From positions 9,068,501-9,132,500 of the forward strand of contig NZ_CP107799.1 of the NCBI RefSeq assembly GCF_041431135.1: a stretch of 64,000 nt of DNA, written 5' to 3'. The notes beneath the pieces were generated by a model that saw only the letters and a list, made by a program, of their open reading frames with translations, was not told the DNA's origin and did no database searches. The stretch is from Streptomyces sp. NBC_00554. GTDB lineage: Bacteria > Actinomycetota > Actinomycetes > Streptomycetales > Streptomycetaceae. Positions 50,501-58,533 of this stretch are shown one piece after another. The number at the start of each line of letters is the position of its first letter. The first letter of the stretch is position 1. Both the position numbers and the translations under genes were made by a program.

Positions 50501-53500
50501 GTCCTGGATCTTCTTGTCGCCGTCGCCCTTCTCCTTGGTGACGTCCTTGTCGGTCTTCTCCTCCTTGTCCTGGACGTCCTTGCGGACCTTGTCGTGCCGC
50601 TCGGTCTTCTTCGTCCCGAGCTTCTTGAGCTCCTCGTCCTGCTCCGTGCGCCAGTCGGTGCGCTGCCCGGTCACCTCGCTGAGGGCCTTGTCGCGCTCGC
50701 CCGCCTGGCTCTTGGTGTTCTTCGCTATCTCGCCGTCGACCTGCTGCTTGTGCTTCTGCTGGGAGTCGCGGAAGTCCCGGTCCTTGGTCTGCCGCCCCTC
50801 CGACATGCCCTTCTGGCCCTGGCTGAACGCCGCCTGGAACTGCGGGCCACGGTCGTGCTCCGCCACTGCCGAGGCAGCCTCGGGAGGCACGGCACCGGTC
50901 GACGCACCGCCTTCGGGCACACCGCCTTTGCCGCCCTGCTGACCGGGCACCTTCCCCTTCATCTGCTCCTTGGGGGCATTGGGGTAGACCTGGTTCTCGC
51001 CCATCGGGCGCCCGGCGTCGTCACGGGCCGTCGTGACGGTCTGCCGGCCCTTGGCGTCGACGCTCTCGCCCTGTTCACCGGCGGCCTGCTCGGCGGTGTC
51101 CTGCATCTGTACGCCCGGCGCGTTGCCCGCCTGGGCCTTCTTGAGAGCCTCGTCCTTCGTCGGCAGGCCCGCGAACTTGGCGGCCAGCTCCTGTGCGTCC
51201 ACCTCGAAACCGAGCTTGTTCGCGATCCAGCCCAGGCCGAAGCCCAGGGCCATCTTGAAGGTGTCCCAGCCGCCCGGCTCCTCCGCCTGCTCGGCCTCGA
51301 TCTGGCCCTCGGGCTCCTTGGCGCCCTCGACTTCGGCCTTCTCGTCCTTGGGAGCCTCGGACTTCTGTGCGGGGTCCTGGGAGTACTGGGCCGGCGCGTC
51401 GGACCTCGGCTTGCCCTCAAGGGTCTGCGGCGCACCCGCCGGGCGCTGCATCTGCGGCGGAGCGGCGGCGAGCGCCTTGTGTTCGTCGCCGACGGTGCGA
51501 TCCGCCGCGCCGCTCACGCCGGACATCGCCTGAAGTGCCTTGTGGGGCTTGAGTTTCGCCGCGGTGGACAGGCCCGCTTCCGGAGACACCTGGGAGAGGT
51601 TCGTGGCGGCCGCGGAATCCTTCTTTCCCTTGCCCGGCGCGGCCGCCTTGCTGCCGCCACCTCCGCCACCGCTCCCACCGCGGGATGCCTGCGATGCCTG
51701 CGACGCTTGTCGTGCGGAAGCCTGCTCGCGGCCCGGCGCCCTGGGTGCAGGTGCCTCCTCAGCGGCGGGCGCCGGAGTGGTCTGTGCCTCGGGCGCCGCC
51801 ACGGGTTCCGGAGCGGCGGGCGCCTTCGCCGCCGGGGCCTCCGCCTGAGGAGTGCTCTCGCCGCCCGACGTACCGGCAGGGGAGCCGCCGGAGACATGGC
51901 TGTCCCGCGCGGCCGAAGGTGCCTGCGATTCGGCGGCGGGCTCGCTCTTGCCGGCCGAGGCCGACGCCGCCCCCGAGGACTTCCCGCCCGCGGGTTCCGA
52001 CGTCGCCGCCTTGCCTCCGGTGGCCTGTGGTGAGGCTTTCTCCTGCGCACCCCCGGATTTGTCACCGGCGGCCGGAGTGCCCTTCTCCTCCTTGGCGGAA
52101 GCTTCCTTGGCCGCGGTCTCCTGGGTGTCACCGCCGACCGCGGCCTTGCCCGGCGCCTCCTGCACAGTGGTCTGCGCGGCGACGGGCCCGGCCTTCGGGT
52201 CGTCCCCGCTCTTCGGGTCCTTCGACACCGTTCCCGGTACCGGCAGTGCGGCCGCGGTCGGCTCCGGATCGAGGCCGCCGGACGGCCCGCCCTCAGGACC
52301 GCCTTCGTCCGCCGCGGCCGCCGTCTCCGTATCGCCCGCCGCGTCGGCGACTTCCTCCTCGGACTCGGACTCCGCCGCAGCGTCCTCGGCGTCCTCCGCG
52401 TCCCGCTCGGCCTGCACCTTGTCGGCCTTGGTGGCGGGCGGCGCGGGGAACGAGGGCACCGCGGCGGCGGCCGACCCCGGATCGGCCTCGTCCGCGGTCG
52501 GTACGGCGGACACGTCGAGGTCCTCCACGGGGAGGAAGTCCTCCGGCTGGAGCTTGGTGTCCCAGGCGCTCTTCTCCGCGCCCCCTACCTCGACCTCCGA
52601 CTCACCGCCGGAGCCGGACAGATCCTCGCCGGTCTCCTCCTCGAGGCCGTCGAGATCCTGATTGCGTACGCCGTCCAGCGTGCTGACCGATCCGGGCAAC
52701 TGCGTGTCCTTGCCGGACGCCGTCGACGAGCCCGTCGGTTTGTCCGCCCCGAGCTTGTCCTCCTGCTTCAGCTGCCGGCCCGCCACGAGCGCGTCGACCG
52801 CTCCCGGACGGTTCTTGGCCGCGGACTCCTCCTTGGTCGCGGCCGGAGCACCCTGCTGATCCTGTCCCTCCTTGGCCCCCTCGGAGCCCGCGGCCTTCTT
52901 CTCACCGCCCTGCTGCCCGCCGTCGGACTTGCCGCCCGAGGACGCGCTCCGCCCCGACGCCTGTTGCTGCGGGGCAGCGGCCGGCGCTGCCGGAGCCGAC
53001 GACTGCCGGCCGGTGGACTCCGAACTCCCGCCGCCACGACCCGAGTCGGCGCCCTCCGCGCCGGCCGTGTCCGTCTCGGAGCCAGGCTTCCCCGCGGGTT
53101 TCCGCTCCTCGTCCCGCTCCTCCTCGTCCCGCTTCTCCTCGGCCGACTGCCGCTCGGCCTCCCGCTCGAACCGCAACTCCTCGGCCGGATCGCGCTCGAC
53201 CACCGGGACGTCGAGCGAGTTCTGCTCGAGACCGTCCGCGCCGACCTGCTCGATCTCGTCGACCAGATCGAGCACCCGCTCGTGCTCCGAGCTGAGCAGC
53301 CTCGACTCCAGGTGCTCGAGCACACCGTCCAGCAACTCCTCGGGCAGCCGGGCGAGTTGCATGCGCGTGCGCTTCGACCGGTCCTCCGGGTCGCCGCGCA
53401 GCGAGCGCACGACCGAGTTCGTCAGCCTGTCCACCAGGGTCGCCGGATCGATCTGCTCGATCCGGTTCCGGTCGGCGTCGACGGTGGCGTACCGCATCCA

Positions 53501-54025
53501 GCCGGGAGTGGCCTGCCCCTCGCTCACCTCGACGGACGCCTCGGCCGGCTCGCCCACTGAAGGACGTACGAGATCCTGCGCGGCCGATTCCGCCTCGCGC
53601 TCGATCGCCTGCTGCGGCAGGCTGACCGCGCCCAGGTCACGGCCTGCGCGCAGGGCGCCCAGGCCGTCCGGGTTCTGCACGGTGTGCAACAGCTCGTGGG
53701 CGAGCAGGCGTTGACCGTCCACCGTGCCGGGCCGATAGGCGCCCGCGCGGAAGAAGATGTCCTGGCCGACCGCGACGGCATCGGCGCCGAGCAGGTCCGT
53801 GAGGACACCAGCGTCCCGGTCGGTGTGCAGGCGTACGCGGCTGAGGTCGTGGCCGAGCTGTTCCTCCAACTCCCTTCGTACGCCGATGTCGAGGGGCTGC
53901 CCCGCGCCGCTGACGATGTCCTTCGGCTCGGGCGTACGGGACTTGGCGGCACGCTCCTTGCGCTTGCGGCGGCGCTGCTCCGCGGCCTGGTCGGTCTGCG
54001 CGTCCTGGGACTGGGAGTTGCTCAT
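47573..54025 (-). CDS. DUF4157 eCIS effector with nuclease-like C-terminal domain
   Basis: The gene encodes 2150 aa. An N-terminal DUF4157 domain (about 40-125; LEEQLGHDLSRVRLHTD, AVAVGQDIFFRAGAY, and HELLH at 110-114, a zinc-protease-like motif) marks eCIS cargo. Next come about 900 residues of disordered Ala/Gly/Glu-rich sequence, a charged coiled coil, and a long region of amphipathic and hydrophobic helices (about 1190-1530). A Lys/Pro/Gly-rich spacer (about 1530-1780) leads to a C-terminal domain (about 1790-2150) with RMHLLTEKLGGPFLGTNL...NSINN from residue 1945. That HLLxxxLGGPxxxxNLxP pattern recurs at the toxin ends of DUF4157 proteins and resembles DNA/RNA-nuclease families. ATG 54025 overlaps the preceding stop (ATGA). 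Confidence 0.8.
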   Translation of the reverse strand: MSNSQSQDAQTDQAAEQRRRKRKERAAKSRTPEPKDIVSGAGQPLDIGVRRELEEQLGHDLSRVRLHTDRDAGVLTDLLGADAVAVGQDIFFRAGAYRPGTVDGQRLLAHELLHTVQNPDGLGALRAGRDLGAVSLPQQAIEREAESAAQDLVRPSVGEPAEASVEVSEGQATPGWMRYATVDADRNRIEQIDPATLVDRLTNSVVRSLRGDPEDRSKRTRMQLARLPEELLDGVLEHLESRLLSSEHERVLDLVDEIEQVGADGLEQNSLDVPVVERDPAEELRFEREAERQSAEEKRDEEERDEERKPAGKPGSETDTAGAEGADSGRGGGSSESTGRQSSAPAAPAAAPQQQASGRSASSGGKSDGGQQGGEKKAAGSEGAKEGQDQQGAPAATKEESAAKNRPGAVDALVAGRQLKQEDKLGADKPTGSSTASGKDTQLPGSVSTLDGVRNQDLDGLEEETGEDLSGSGGESEVEVGGAEKSAWDTKLQPEDFLPVEDLDVSAVPTADEADPGSAAAAVPSFPAPPATKADKVQAERDAEDAEDAAAESESEEEVADAAGDTETAAAADEGGPEGGPSGGLDPEPTAAALPVPGTVSKDPKSGDDPKAGPVAAQTTVQEAPGKAAVGGDTQETAAKEASAKEEKGTPAAGDKSGGAQEKASPQATGGKAATSEPAGGKSSGAASASAGKSEPAAESQAPSAARDSHVSGGSPAGTSGGESTPQAEAPAAKAPAAPEPVAAPEAQTTPAPAAEEAPAPRAPGREQASARQASQASQASRGGSGGGGGGSKAAAPGKGKKDSAAATNLSQVSPEAGLSTAAKLKPHKALQAMSGVSGAADRTVGDEHKALAAAPPQMQRPAGAPQTLEGKPRSDAPAQYSQDPAQKSEAPKDEKAEVEGAKEPEGQIEAEQAEEPGGWDTFKMALGFGLGWIANKLGFEVDAQELAAKFAGLPTKDEALKKAQAGNAPGVQMQDTAEQAAGEQGESVDAKGRQTVTTARDDAGRPMGENQVYPNAPKEQMKGKVPGQQGGKGGVPEGGASTGAVPPEAASAVAEHDRGPQFQAAFSQGQKGMSEGRQTKDRDFRDSQQKHKQQVDGEIAKNTKSQAGERDKALSEVTGQRTDWRTEQDEELKKLGTKKTERHDKVRKDVQDKEEKTDKDVTKEKGDGDKKIQDANTKAEQDAEKERDNSVQESGNWISKAFDWIKQKVIEIKNAIVRVIRAARDAVVGFIKNFRETVERWINEARRFIVDTVKKLIDDLIEFAKAMVRAVIELANRIRKFITSLIAAAIALVNRLATQLRQIVADLLNAIAKMLSDILNVLRKMLQDVIKAVMDAIKTVLDYASKLLSALGDFMLIAVDFLSDPGGWLSGAKNSAVDGAKNHLFREVQAAVKQWFQSKIEEIIGIPRAILDRLIKGGITLEKIVKETWDAIVPQLPFIIGEIVITKVIAKLIPGAGWAMAVIDAIRTAIGALGEILRAIGAVIGWLKAVRQGGAGILFAKAVAAGIVALLELAYEALISGIGKYVAKVGKRLKGVAAKLGNGDKGREKGPAGQGSDDRGGNNKGDTNGRSAPTDTAARPTAATPAAQPANRPDAKPGTAPSPKQPAPKQPATKGDEKPTENKGGGKRPTGSEKDGRPKGDKEPEGTPTHTNKPDTRPTPAPKSKPEPAPASKPQPREDTGPAASPKPDKDAPGRSKPDKDDDKPAQPKDDKDSTKPKDGTPGKPGQDMDAPGKPKPKPDKDSPGRPRTKPDKGGPGKPRPRPDRSGPGRPKRQPDKERQKKEEESKAERLAKIIARIRPLIRKQLAKGMDPAVHRQMLASMRRHYRLTSLSKAGQPDFTITARLNPQGTVTGGYTKAEDLDTNGYEEHTDYLTDQPDPKLPAPRIPKFVNGQLAKNFKAEHLNKEFVEAHGQKANSSLIQEPIGFRHINKYDLNTDASKRWVRMHLLTEKLGGPFLGTNLVPAQNSINNPTFKWGIEQYPEKEVRRKDDSRDDKLRMVWYQIGLTWHTGPVKGFPHSISAAWGTYRYDRDAKAWKEKVPTDRGPLNFSVGPLDQPPQPQGAPRRVLINRDSNRRMMRMLNVSPAFAEAIRYARTNRGDGTPATKPPGNTTELAQRLNELPEKRRNRIRDFTAGIVSLAVAEQENLLEY

Positions 54026-54333
54026 CGCGTCACCTCCCCCCGGCCCGAAAGGCCCGCGTGCACCGCGCGCGCCAGCTCCTGGCCCAGACGGCGCGCGGAC
54101 AGGCCGGCCGGCAGCGGGGGAAGTGCGGAGAGCGTGTCCAGACTCAAGCCGCCGTCCGCGGCGATCGGGACACCACGTTCGCGTACGAGGCGCGTCAACT
54201 CCCGCTCGAACGAGGCGGATACGCGCTCCGGGTCCACGCCGAAGCCGTCCAGGACCAGTTCGCCGACGTCCACCCGGATCGTGTGCGGCTGCCCGCTCGC
54301 TCCCGGGGTGCCGCGCTCTCCCGTCACACCCAT
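54022..54333 (-). CDS. Small conserved eCIS protein of unknown function
   Basis: This 103-aa protein reads PHTIRVDVGELVLDGFGVDPERVSASFERELTRLVRERG...LARAVHAGLSG. The first part is a beta strand pair followed by an alpha helix rich in charged residues; the last part is another helix. It overlaps the ATPase gene upstream (10 bp) and the effector gene downstream (ATGA). Small proteins of this shape sit between the ATPase and cargo genes in related Streptomyces eCIS loci. A role in loading cargo or regulating the ATPase is possible, but nothing in the sequence proves it. Confidence 0.65.
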   Translation of the reverse strand: MGVTGERGTPGASGQPHTIRVDVGELVLDGFGVDPERVSASFERELTRLVRERGVPIAADGGLSLDTLSALPPLPAGLSARRLGQELARAVHAGLSGRGEVTR

Positions 54334-56684
54334 CCGCGGACCTCCGAGGCAGTCAGGGAGCGTTCCAGCTTCACGTACTCGGTACGGGCCGCGGCGAGCA
54401 TGTGGCGCATCTGCAGCCGGTCGCCCTCCTCGGCGGCGAGGAAGGCACCCGACAGGGCGATGTTGCGGATCGAGCCGCCCGCGACGGTGAGCTGCGCGAG
54501 CAGTTCGGGGTCGATGCCCTTCGTCGGCGTCTGCGGCGGAAGCACCCGGCGCCAGATCTCGGCGCGCTCGTGCTCCGCGGGGAACGGGAAGTCGACGACG
54601 AAGCGGATACGCCGCATGAACGCCGTGTCCAGGGCCTTCTTCATGTTGGTGGTGAGGATGGCCAGGCCCCGGTAGGCCTCCATGCGCATCAGCAGATAGC
54701 TGACCTCTAGGTTGGCGTACCGGTCATGGCTGTCCTTCACCTCGCTGCGCTTGCCGAAGAGGGCGTCCGCCTCGTCGAACAGCAGGAGTGCGCCGCCGCG
54801 TTCGGCCGCGTCGAAGACCTTGCGCAGGTTCTTCTCGGTCTCGCCGATGTACTTGCTGACGACCTGCGAGAGGTCGATGACGAACAGGTCGAGCCCGAGT
54901 TCCTTCGCCATCACCTCGGCGGCCAGGGTCTTTCCCGTGCCCGACCCGCCCGCGAACAGGGCCGTGACGCCGAGGCCGCGGCGCAGCGTGGCGGCGAAGC
55001 CCCACTCCTGATGGACGGTCGCCCGCCTGCGCACATGCGCGACGATCTCGCGCAGTGTGCTGGTCTGCCGCTCGTGGAGCACCAGGTCGTGCCAGCCCGC
55101 CTCCGGCTCGATCCGCCGCCCCAGCTCGTCCATGCCGAGCCGGGCCTCGCCGAGCCCGGCCCGCCAGGCGAGCGAAGCGGCGTCCAACTCGTCCTCGCCG
55201 GGCAGATCACGGCGTACGGTGTCGGCCGCGGAACGTATGACGTGCGGTGGCAGCTGGAACTGCGCTACCAGCGACCGCAGTTGACCCTCGTCGATGTCGG
55301 CCACGTCCTCGAACGCGCCCGCCCAGAGCCCGAACTGCTCCTCGTCGTCCAGGCGCGGCACGTTCACTCGCTCACCGCGCGACCGCTCTGTCGGCCGTGG
55401 ATCGGCACTCGACACGACGACGGGGACGGCGGCACCGGCCAGGAACGCCTCCGTTGCCGCACGCTGATCGCGGTCCAGTTCGCCGACCTCGACCAGCAGC
55501 GCGGCGGGCAGCAGGATCGCCTCCCGCTGCCACAACCGTGCGAGGAGATCGCGCTGTGCGGGGTCGGTGGGGATGTCCTCCGCGCTCATCTCGTACAGGC
55601 CGAGGCCCGAGCGCGCGGCCGCCGCGGCGGCGATGTCGGCCCGGCTGCGCAGATCCCCGCCGACGACCTCGACGAGCAGCGGCGCGCCCGGCCGTGCTGT
55701 CGTCGTCCAGCCCGCCGTGACGCGGCCCGCCGCGAGGTCGTACGACGCCGGAAGCTCGTCCGGCACCGGGGCGCGCCGCAACTGACCGTGCAGCCTGGCG
55801 TCCAGATACGGCGAGCCGAGCAGGAAGTGCAGGATGCGCTCGTCGAGCCGCAGCCGGGACCGGGTCAGCCGCGTCTCGTCGTCCAGGTCGACCAGCCGCC
55901 ACCGGCGCAGCGGTGCGACCGGCGTCAGCGCACTCCAGTGGGCCCCGTCCAGCGCGGCGAGGGCGAGGGAGAAGGTGGGGTGCGCACGCTCGGGATCTCC
56001 ACCTGCGGCGGCGCAGCGGGCGGCCGTGGTGGGGTCCAGCTCGTAGGCGGCGGTGAGCAGGACGAGGTCCCGCTCGAACGGGGTGAGCCCGAAACAGGCG
56101 GTGAGGGCGTCCAGGGGAGCGACGCTTGGACCGTTGATCGCTGAGCCCTTGGGGGTGGGGGCAGGGGTGGTGCTGTGGGGGGTGGGCGCGGTGGTGGGAG
56201 TTGCGGCGGGGGATGCACCTTCGGGGGCGTTGTCGAGGCTGCCGTCGAGGCCGGGTTCGGGATCGCCGTCGAGGCCGGTATCTGAACCGAGGTCGAGGCC
56301 GCCGTTGGCACTGCTGCCGAGGCCGTCATCGGTCCCGGCGTTGAGGCTGCCGTCGAGGCCGGCCCCGGCACTGCTGTCGAGGCCGTCATCGGCCCCGGCA
56401 TTGAGGCCGCCATCGAGCCTCGCATCGGGACCGCCGTCGACCCCGGCAGCGGAATCGCCGACGAGGCCGCTGCCGGAGCCGCTCCCCGGCGGGTCACTCG
56501 GTGCGTCACCGAGCCCGTGGCCGGAGCCCCGCCCCGTGCCCGCCCTCGCCTCCGACGCCGCAGCGCCAACCCGTGTCACTCGGGCCGAGTGCACGTCGAG
56601 CAGAGCGAGGACACGCCGAATCTCCGTGTACAGCGTCAACGCGTCACCCGACGCGGCCCGCGCGCCCCTCTCCCGCGTACCCAT
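54324..56684 (-). CDS. eCIS-associated AAA+ ATPase
   Basis: This 786-aa protein has a C-terminal AAA+ module with Walker A GGSGTGKT (near residue 577), Walker B LLLFDEADALFG, and sensor/arginine-finger-like segments (AILTTNMKKALDTAFMRRIRF). The first ~340 residues are a degenerate AAA-like and winged-helix region found in eCIS ATPases. A low-complexity insert (about residues 70-155) is built of Gly/Asp/Leu/Ala repeats of 20 aa. ATG 56684 is preferred; GTG 56711 is also in frame, 7 bp after the DUF4255 stop. It may assemble or disassemble the particle, or energise cargo loading. Confidence 0.88.
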   Translation of the reverse strand: MGTRERGARAASGDALTLYTEIRRVLALLDVHSARVTRVGAAASEARAGTGRGSGHGLGDAPSDPPGSGSGSGLVGDSAAGVDGGPDARLDGGLNAGADDGLDSSAGAGLDGSLNAGTDDGLGSSANGGLDLGSDTGLDGDPEPGLDGSLDNAPEGASPAATPTTAPTPHSTTPAPTPKGSAINGPSVAPLDALTACFGLTPFERDLVLLTAAYELDPTTAARCAAAGGDPERAHPTFSLALAALDGAHWSALTPVAPLRRWRLVDLDDETRLTRSRLRLDERILHFLLGSPYLDARLHGQLRRAPVPDELPASYDLAAGRVTAGWTTTARPGAPLLVEVVGGDLRSRADIAAAAAARSGLGLYEMSAEDIPTDPAQRDLLARLWQREAILLPAALLVEVGELDRDQRAATEAFLAGAAVPVVVSSADPRPTERSRGERVNVPRLDDEEQFGLWAGAFEDVADIDEGQLRSLVAQFQLPPHVIRSAADTVRRDLPGEDELDAASLAWRAGLGEARLGMDELGRRIEPEAGWHDLVLHERQTSTLREIVAHVRRRATVHQEWGFAATLRRGLGVTALFAGGSGTGKTLAAEVMAKELGLDLFVIDLSQVVSKYIGETEKNLRKVFDAAERGGALLLFDEADALFGKRSEVKDSHDRYANLEVSYLLMRMEAYRGLAILTTNMKKALDTAFMRRIRFVVDFPFPAEHERAEIWRRVLPPQTPTKGIDPELLAQLTVAGGSIRNIALSGAFLAAEEGDRLQMRHMLAAARTEYVKLERSLTASEVRGWV
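56308..56427. repeat. Two tandem 60-bp repeats inside the AAA+ ATPase gene
   Basis: Units at 56308-56367 and 56368-56427 are near-identical 60-mers, each encoding 20 aa, with more degenerate copies on both sides (about 56222-56480). The length is a multiple of 3, so copy-number change keeps the frame. Confidence 0.8.
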
Positions 56685-56717
56685 GTCCTGACCCGCCCCC
56701 GTCTCCCGCACCGCGCC

Positions 56718-57614
56718 TCAGCTCCCGTCGTTCTCGGCGCTGCCCGTCTCGGTGGCGGGAGCGTCGGAAGAGGTGCGCTTGGCGGTACCGGTCGTCGACT
56801 TGCGGGTGCGGGCGGGCGCCGTGGTCTTGCCGGGCGCCTTCGTGACGGCCCGCGCGGGCTTCTTGGCGACGGCCTTCGTGACAGGCCGGGCGTCCGCCTT
56901 GGTCTGCCCGTTCGCGTCGGGCTTCGTGTCGGGAACCGCGAGGGCCTTGCCGGGGGACTGCCCGGCGCCGTCCCCGGCCGGGGACGGCGGAACCGGCGCC
57001 CCCGGCGCCCCGAACGGCAGCACCCGAACCGTGCTGCGCTCCACCGGCTTCGCCGGCACCGGTGTCTCGCGACCCTCGATCAGCACCAGCGCCGCCTGGT
57101 AGGTCACGGACAGCGCGTACGGCGTCTGGTTGAGCATCCCCCAGAGCTTCGACGTCTCGTCGATGTCCATGACCGTCGGCACGAACCGCACCCGCTGCGC
57201 CGCCTCAGCCAGATCGCTGTCGGCCAAGTAGGGCCGCTCACCGGCCTGTTCGATGATGTCCTGGGGCAGCACGGGGATCTCGTGGAGCGTGCGCACCACG
57301 GTTCCGATGAGCCGCTGTCCGACGAGGTCCGTCTCCTCGCCGTACGCGCTGATCACGAAGTTCAGGTCGAGGGCCGCGGCGGGCCGCTTGAGCAGCGTGC
57401 CGTCCGGTGCGCGTGTGGCCAGGTCGTTGTTGCGCTGCGAGGTGTTGGGCGTGACCTGGTACAGGAACACGGTGATGGTGGGATCGGTGGGCGGATCGGC
57501 CGGCGGCTTGCGCGTCTCGACCTTGACGGCCATGTCGATCTCGGGCTGCAGATTGGCCTCGATCAACAGGGCGAGGGCCTGGGTGACGTGGGCGATGGCG
57601 AGTGCGTTGCTCAT
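56718..57614 (-). CDS. DUF4255 protein (tail-terminator/cap candidate)
   Basis: This 298-aa protein has a DUF4255 domain (about 1-180; MSNALAIAHVTQALALLIEANLQPEIDMAVKV, ITVFLYQVTPNTSQRNNDLATR, LDLNFVISAYG, LVGQRLIGTVVRTLHEIPVLPQDII, YALSVTYQAALVLIEG), the family thought to cap the tube/sheath distal end. The C-terminal ~110 residues are Lys/Ala/Pro-rich and disordered. A block of 33-bp tandem repeats lies just upstream of its ATG. The ATPase gene follows. Confidence 0.85.
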   Translation of the reverse strand: MSNALAIAHVTQALALLIEANLQPEIDMAVKVETRKPPADPPTDPTITVFLYQVTPNTSQRNNDLATRAPDGTLLKRPAAALDLNFVISAYGEETDLVGQRLIGTVVRTLHEIPVLPQDIIEQAGERPYLADSDLAEAAQRVRFVPTVMDIDETSKLWGMLNQTPYALSVTYQAALVLIEGRETPVPAKPVERSTVRVLPFGAPGAPVPPSPAGDGAGQSPGKALAVPDTKPDANGQTKADARPVTKAVAKKPARAVTKAPGKTTAPARTRKSTTGTAKRTSSDAPATETGSAENDGS

Positions 57615-57635
57615 GGCGTCGGTTCCTCAGTCCCT

Positions 57636-57734
57636 GATCCCGTAATCCGCGGTCGATCCCATATCCCAGATGCCGTAATCCCCGATCGACCCCATATCCC
57701 TGATCCCGTAGTCCCTGGTCGATCCCACGGCCCC
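57636..57734. repeat. Three tandem 33-bp repeats upstream of DUF4255 gene
   Basis: Units at 57636-57668, 57669-57701 and 57702-57734 begin GATCCCGTAATCC, GATGCCGTAATCC and GATCCCGTAGTCC, and share the core TCGA(T/C)CCCA. They lie in the 166-bp gap between two eCIS genes and overlap the untranslated leader of the DUF4255 gene. Confidence 0.85.
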
Positions 57735-57780
57735 GGTCCCCTTGCGAACCGCTCAGCCGCCCTCGCATCCCTCACGTCGT

Positions 57781-58533
57781 TCACTCGCGCCCCCGAGCCA
57801 GGTACTCCTCCAGGCTCACGGCCGCCCCCGGCCGCCGTACCGCGGGCGACTGCGTCCGGCCGCCCGCAGAAGGTGACGGCGCCGCCGTCACCTCGAGCCG
57901 TCCGATCTGCACCTGCACCACCTGCTCAGCGCCCCGCCCCGCCCGCCTGCCCGCCACCTGCCGCACGGCATCCCGCGCTGCAGCCGTGTCGGCGGCGCTG
58001 GGCCGCAGCGGAGAGGACACGGCGGTGGAAGCGACGTCCGTACCCGGGGGGGTGGGTACGGACGCCGCGCTCTGGGCGGCGGGAACGCCCGCTCGGGTAC
58101 GCGCCGAACGGCGTCCCGCCTCGGGGGCGGGCCTCAGCCCGGGCGTCACCGTGGCGGCGGGCCGCAACAGCGGCACCACAGGGGCTTCCCGCTCCGCCTG
58201 GCGAGAGGTGGACGGCGTGGGCCCGGGCGCACGCTCGGTCCGTACGACGGTCTGCTCCCTCTCCGTGCGGAAGTGGACCTCACGGGAGGTGGGCCGAACC
58301 GCCAACCCGTCGTTGTCCGACGGGACTTGGGGCGCGGTCGGCCATACGGGCTCCTCCGCGTCCGAAACCCCGGTCCGTACCGCCTCGACGCGCTCGAAGG
58401 GGCCCGCGAGGCGCGGCCGTACCCGCACCACCCCTGGACGCGGTGCAGCGCCCAGGGCATGACGGGCGATCAGCCGGTCGAGGAAGTCCGGGGCCCCGAG
58501 GCCCTCGGGCGTGCGCCCGGAGGAGTCAGACAT
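57781..58533 (-). CDS. eCIS-linked protein of unknown function
   Basis: This 250-aa protein starts MSDSSGRTPEGLGAPDFLDRLIARHALG, followed by a long disordered Arg/Pro/Ala-rich middle. It ends with a conserved-looking VVQVQIGRLEVTAAP...VSLEEYLARG. Proteins with this IGRLEV...LEEYL ending lie between the gp26-like and DUF4255 genes in other eCIS loci, as I recall. It overlaps the gp26-like gene by 8 bp. Possible starts are ATG 58533 and GTG 58539. Disorder and a short C-terminal conserved motif suggest a peptide-mediated contact with another particle part. Confidence 0.7.
   Translation of the reverse strand: MSDSSGRTPEGLGAPDFLDRLIARHALGAAPRPGVVRVRPRLAGPFERVEAVRTGVSDAEEPVWPTAPQVPSDNDGLAVRPTSREVHFRTEREQTVVRTERAPGPTPSTSRQAEREAPVVPLLRPAATVTPGLRPAPEAGRRSARTRAGVPAAQSAASVPTPPGTDVASTAVSSPLRPSAADTAAARDAVRQVAGRRAGRGAEQVVQVQIGRLEVTAAPSPSAGGRTQSPAVRRPGAAVSLEEYLARGRE

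Noticed and set aside
47972..52033. A 1353-codon open frame antisense to the effector gene
   Set aside because: It is the shadow of a highly GC3-biased low-complexity gene; it has no domain, no RBS and Leu/Arg-rich compositional sequence.
57636..57734. CRISPR-like array
   Set aside because: The three units are contiguous 33-mers without spacers, and no cas gene is present.
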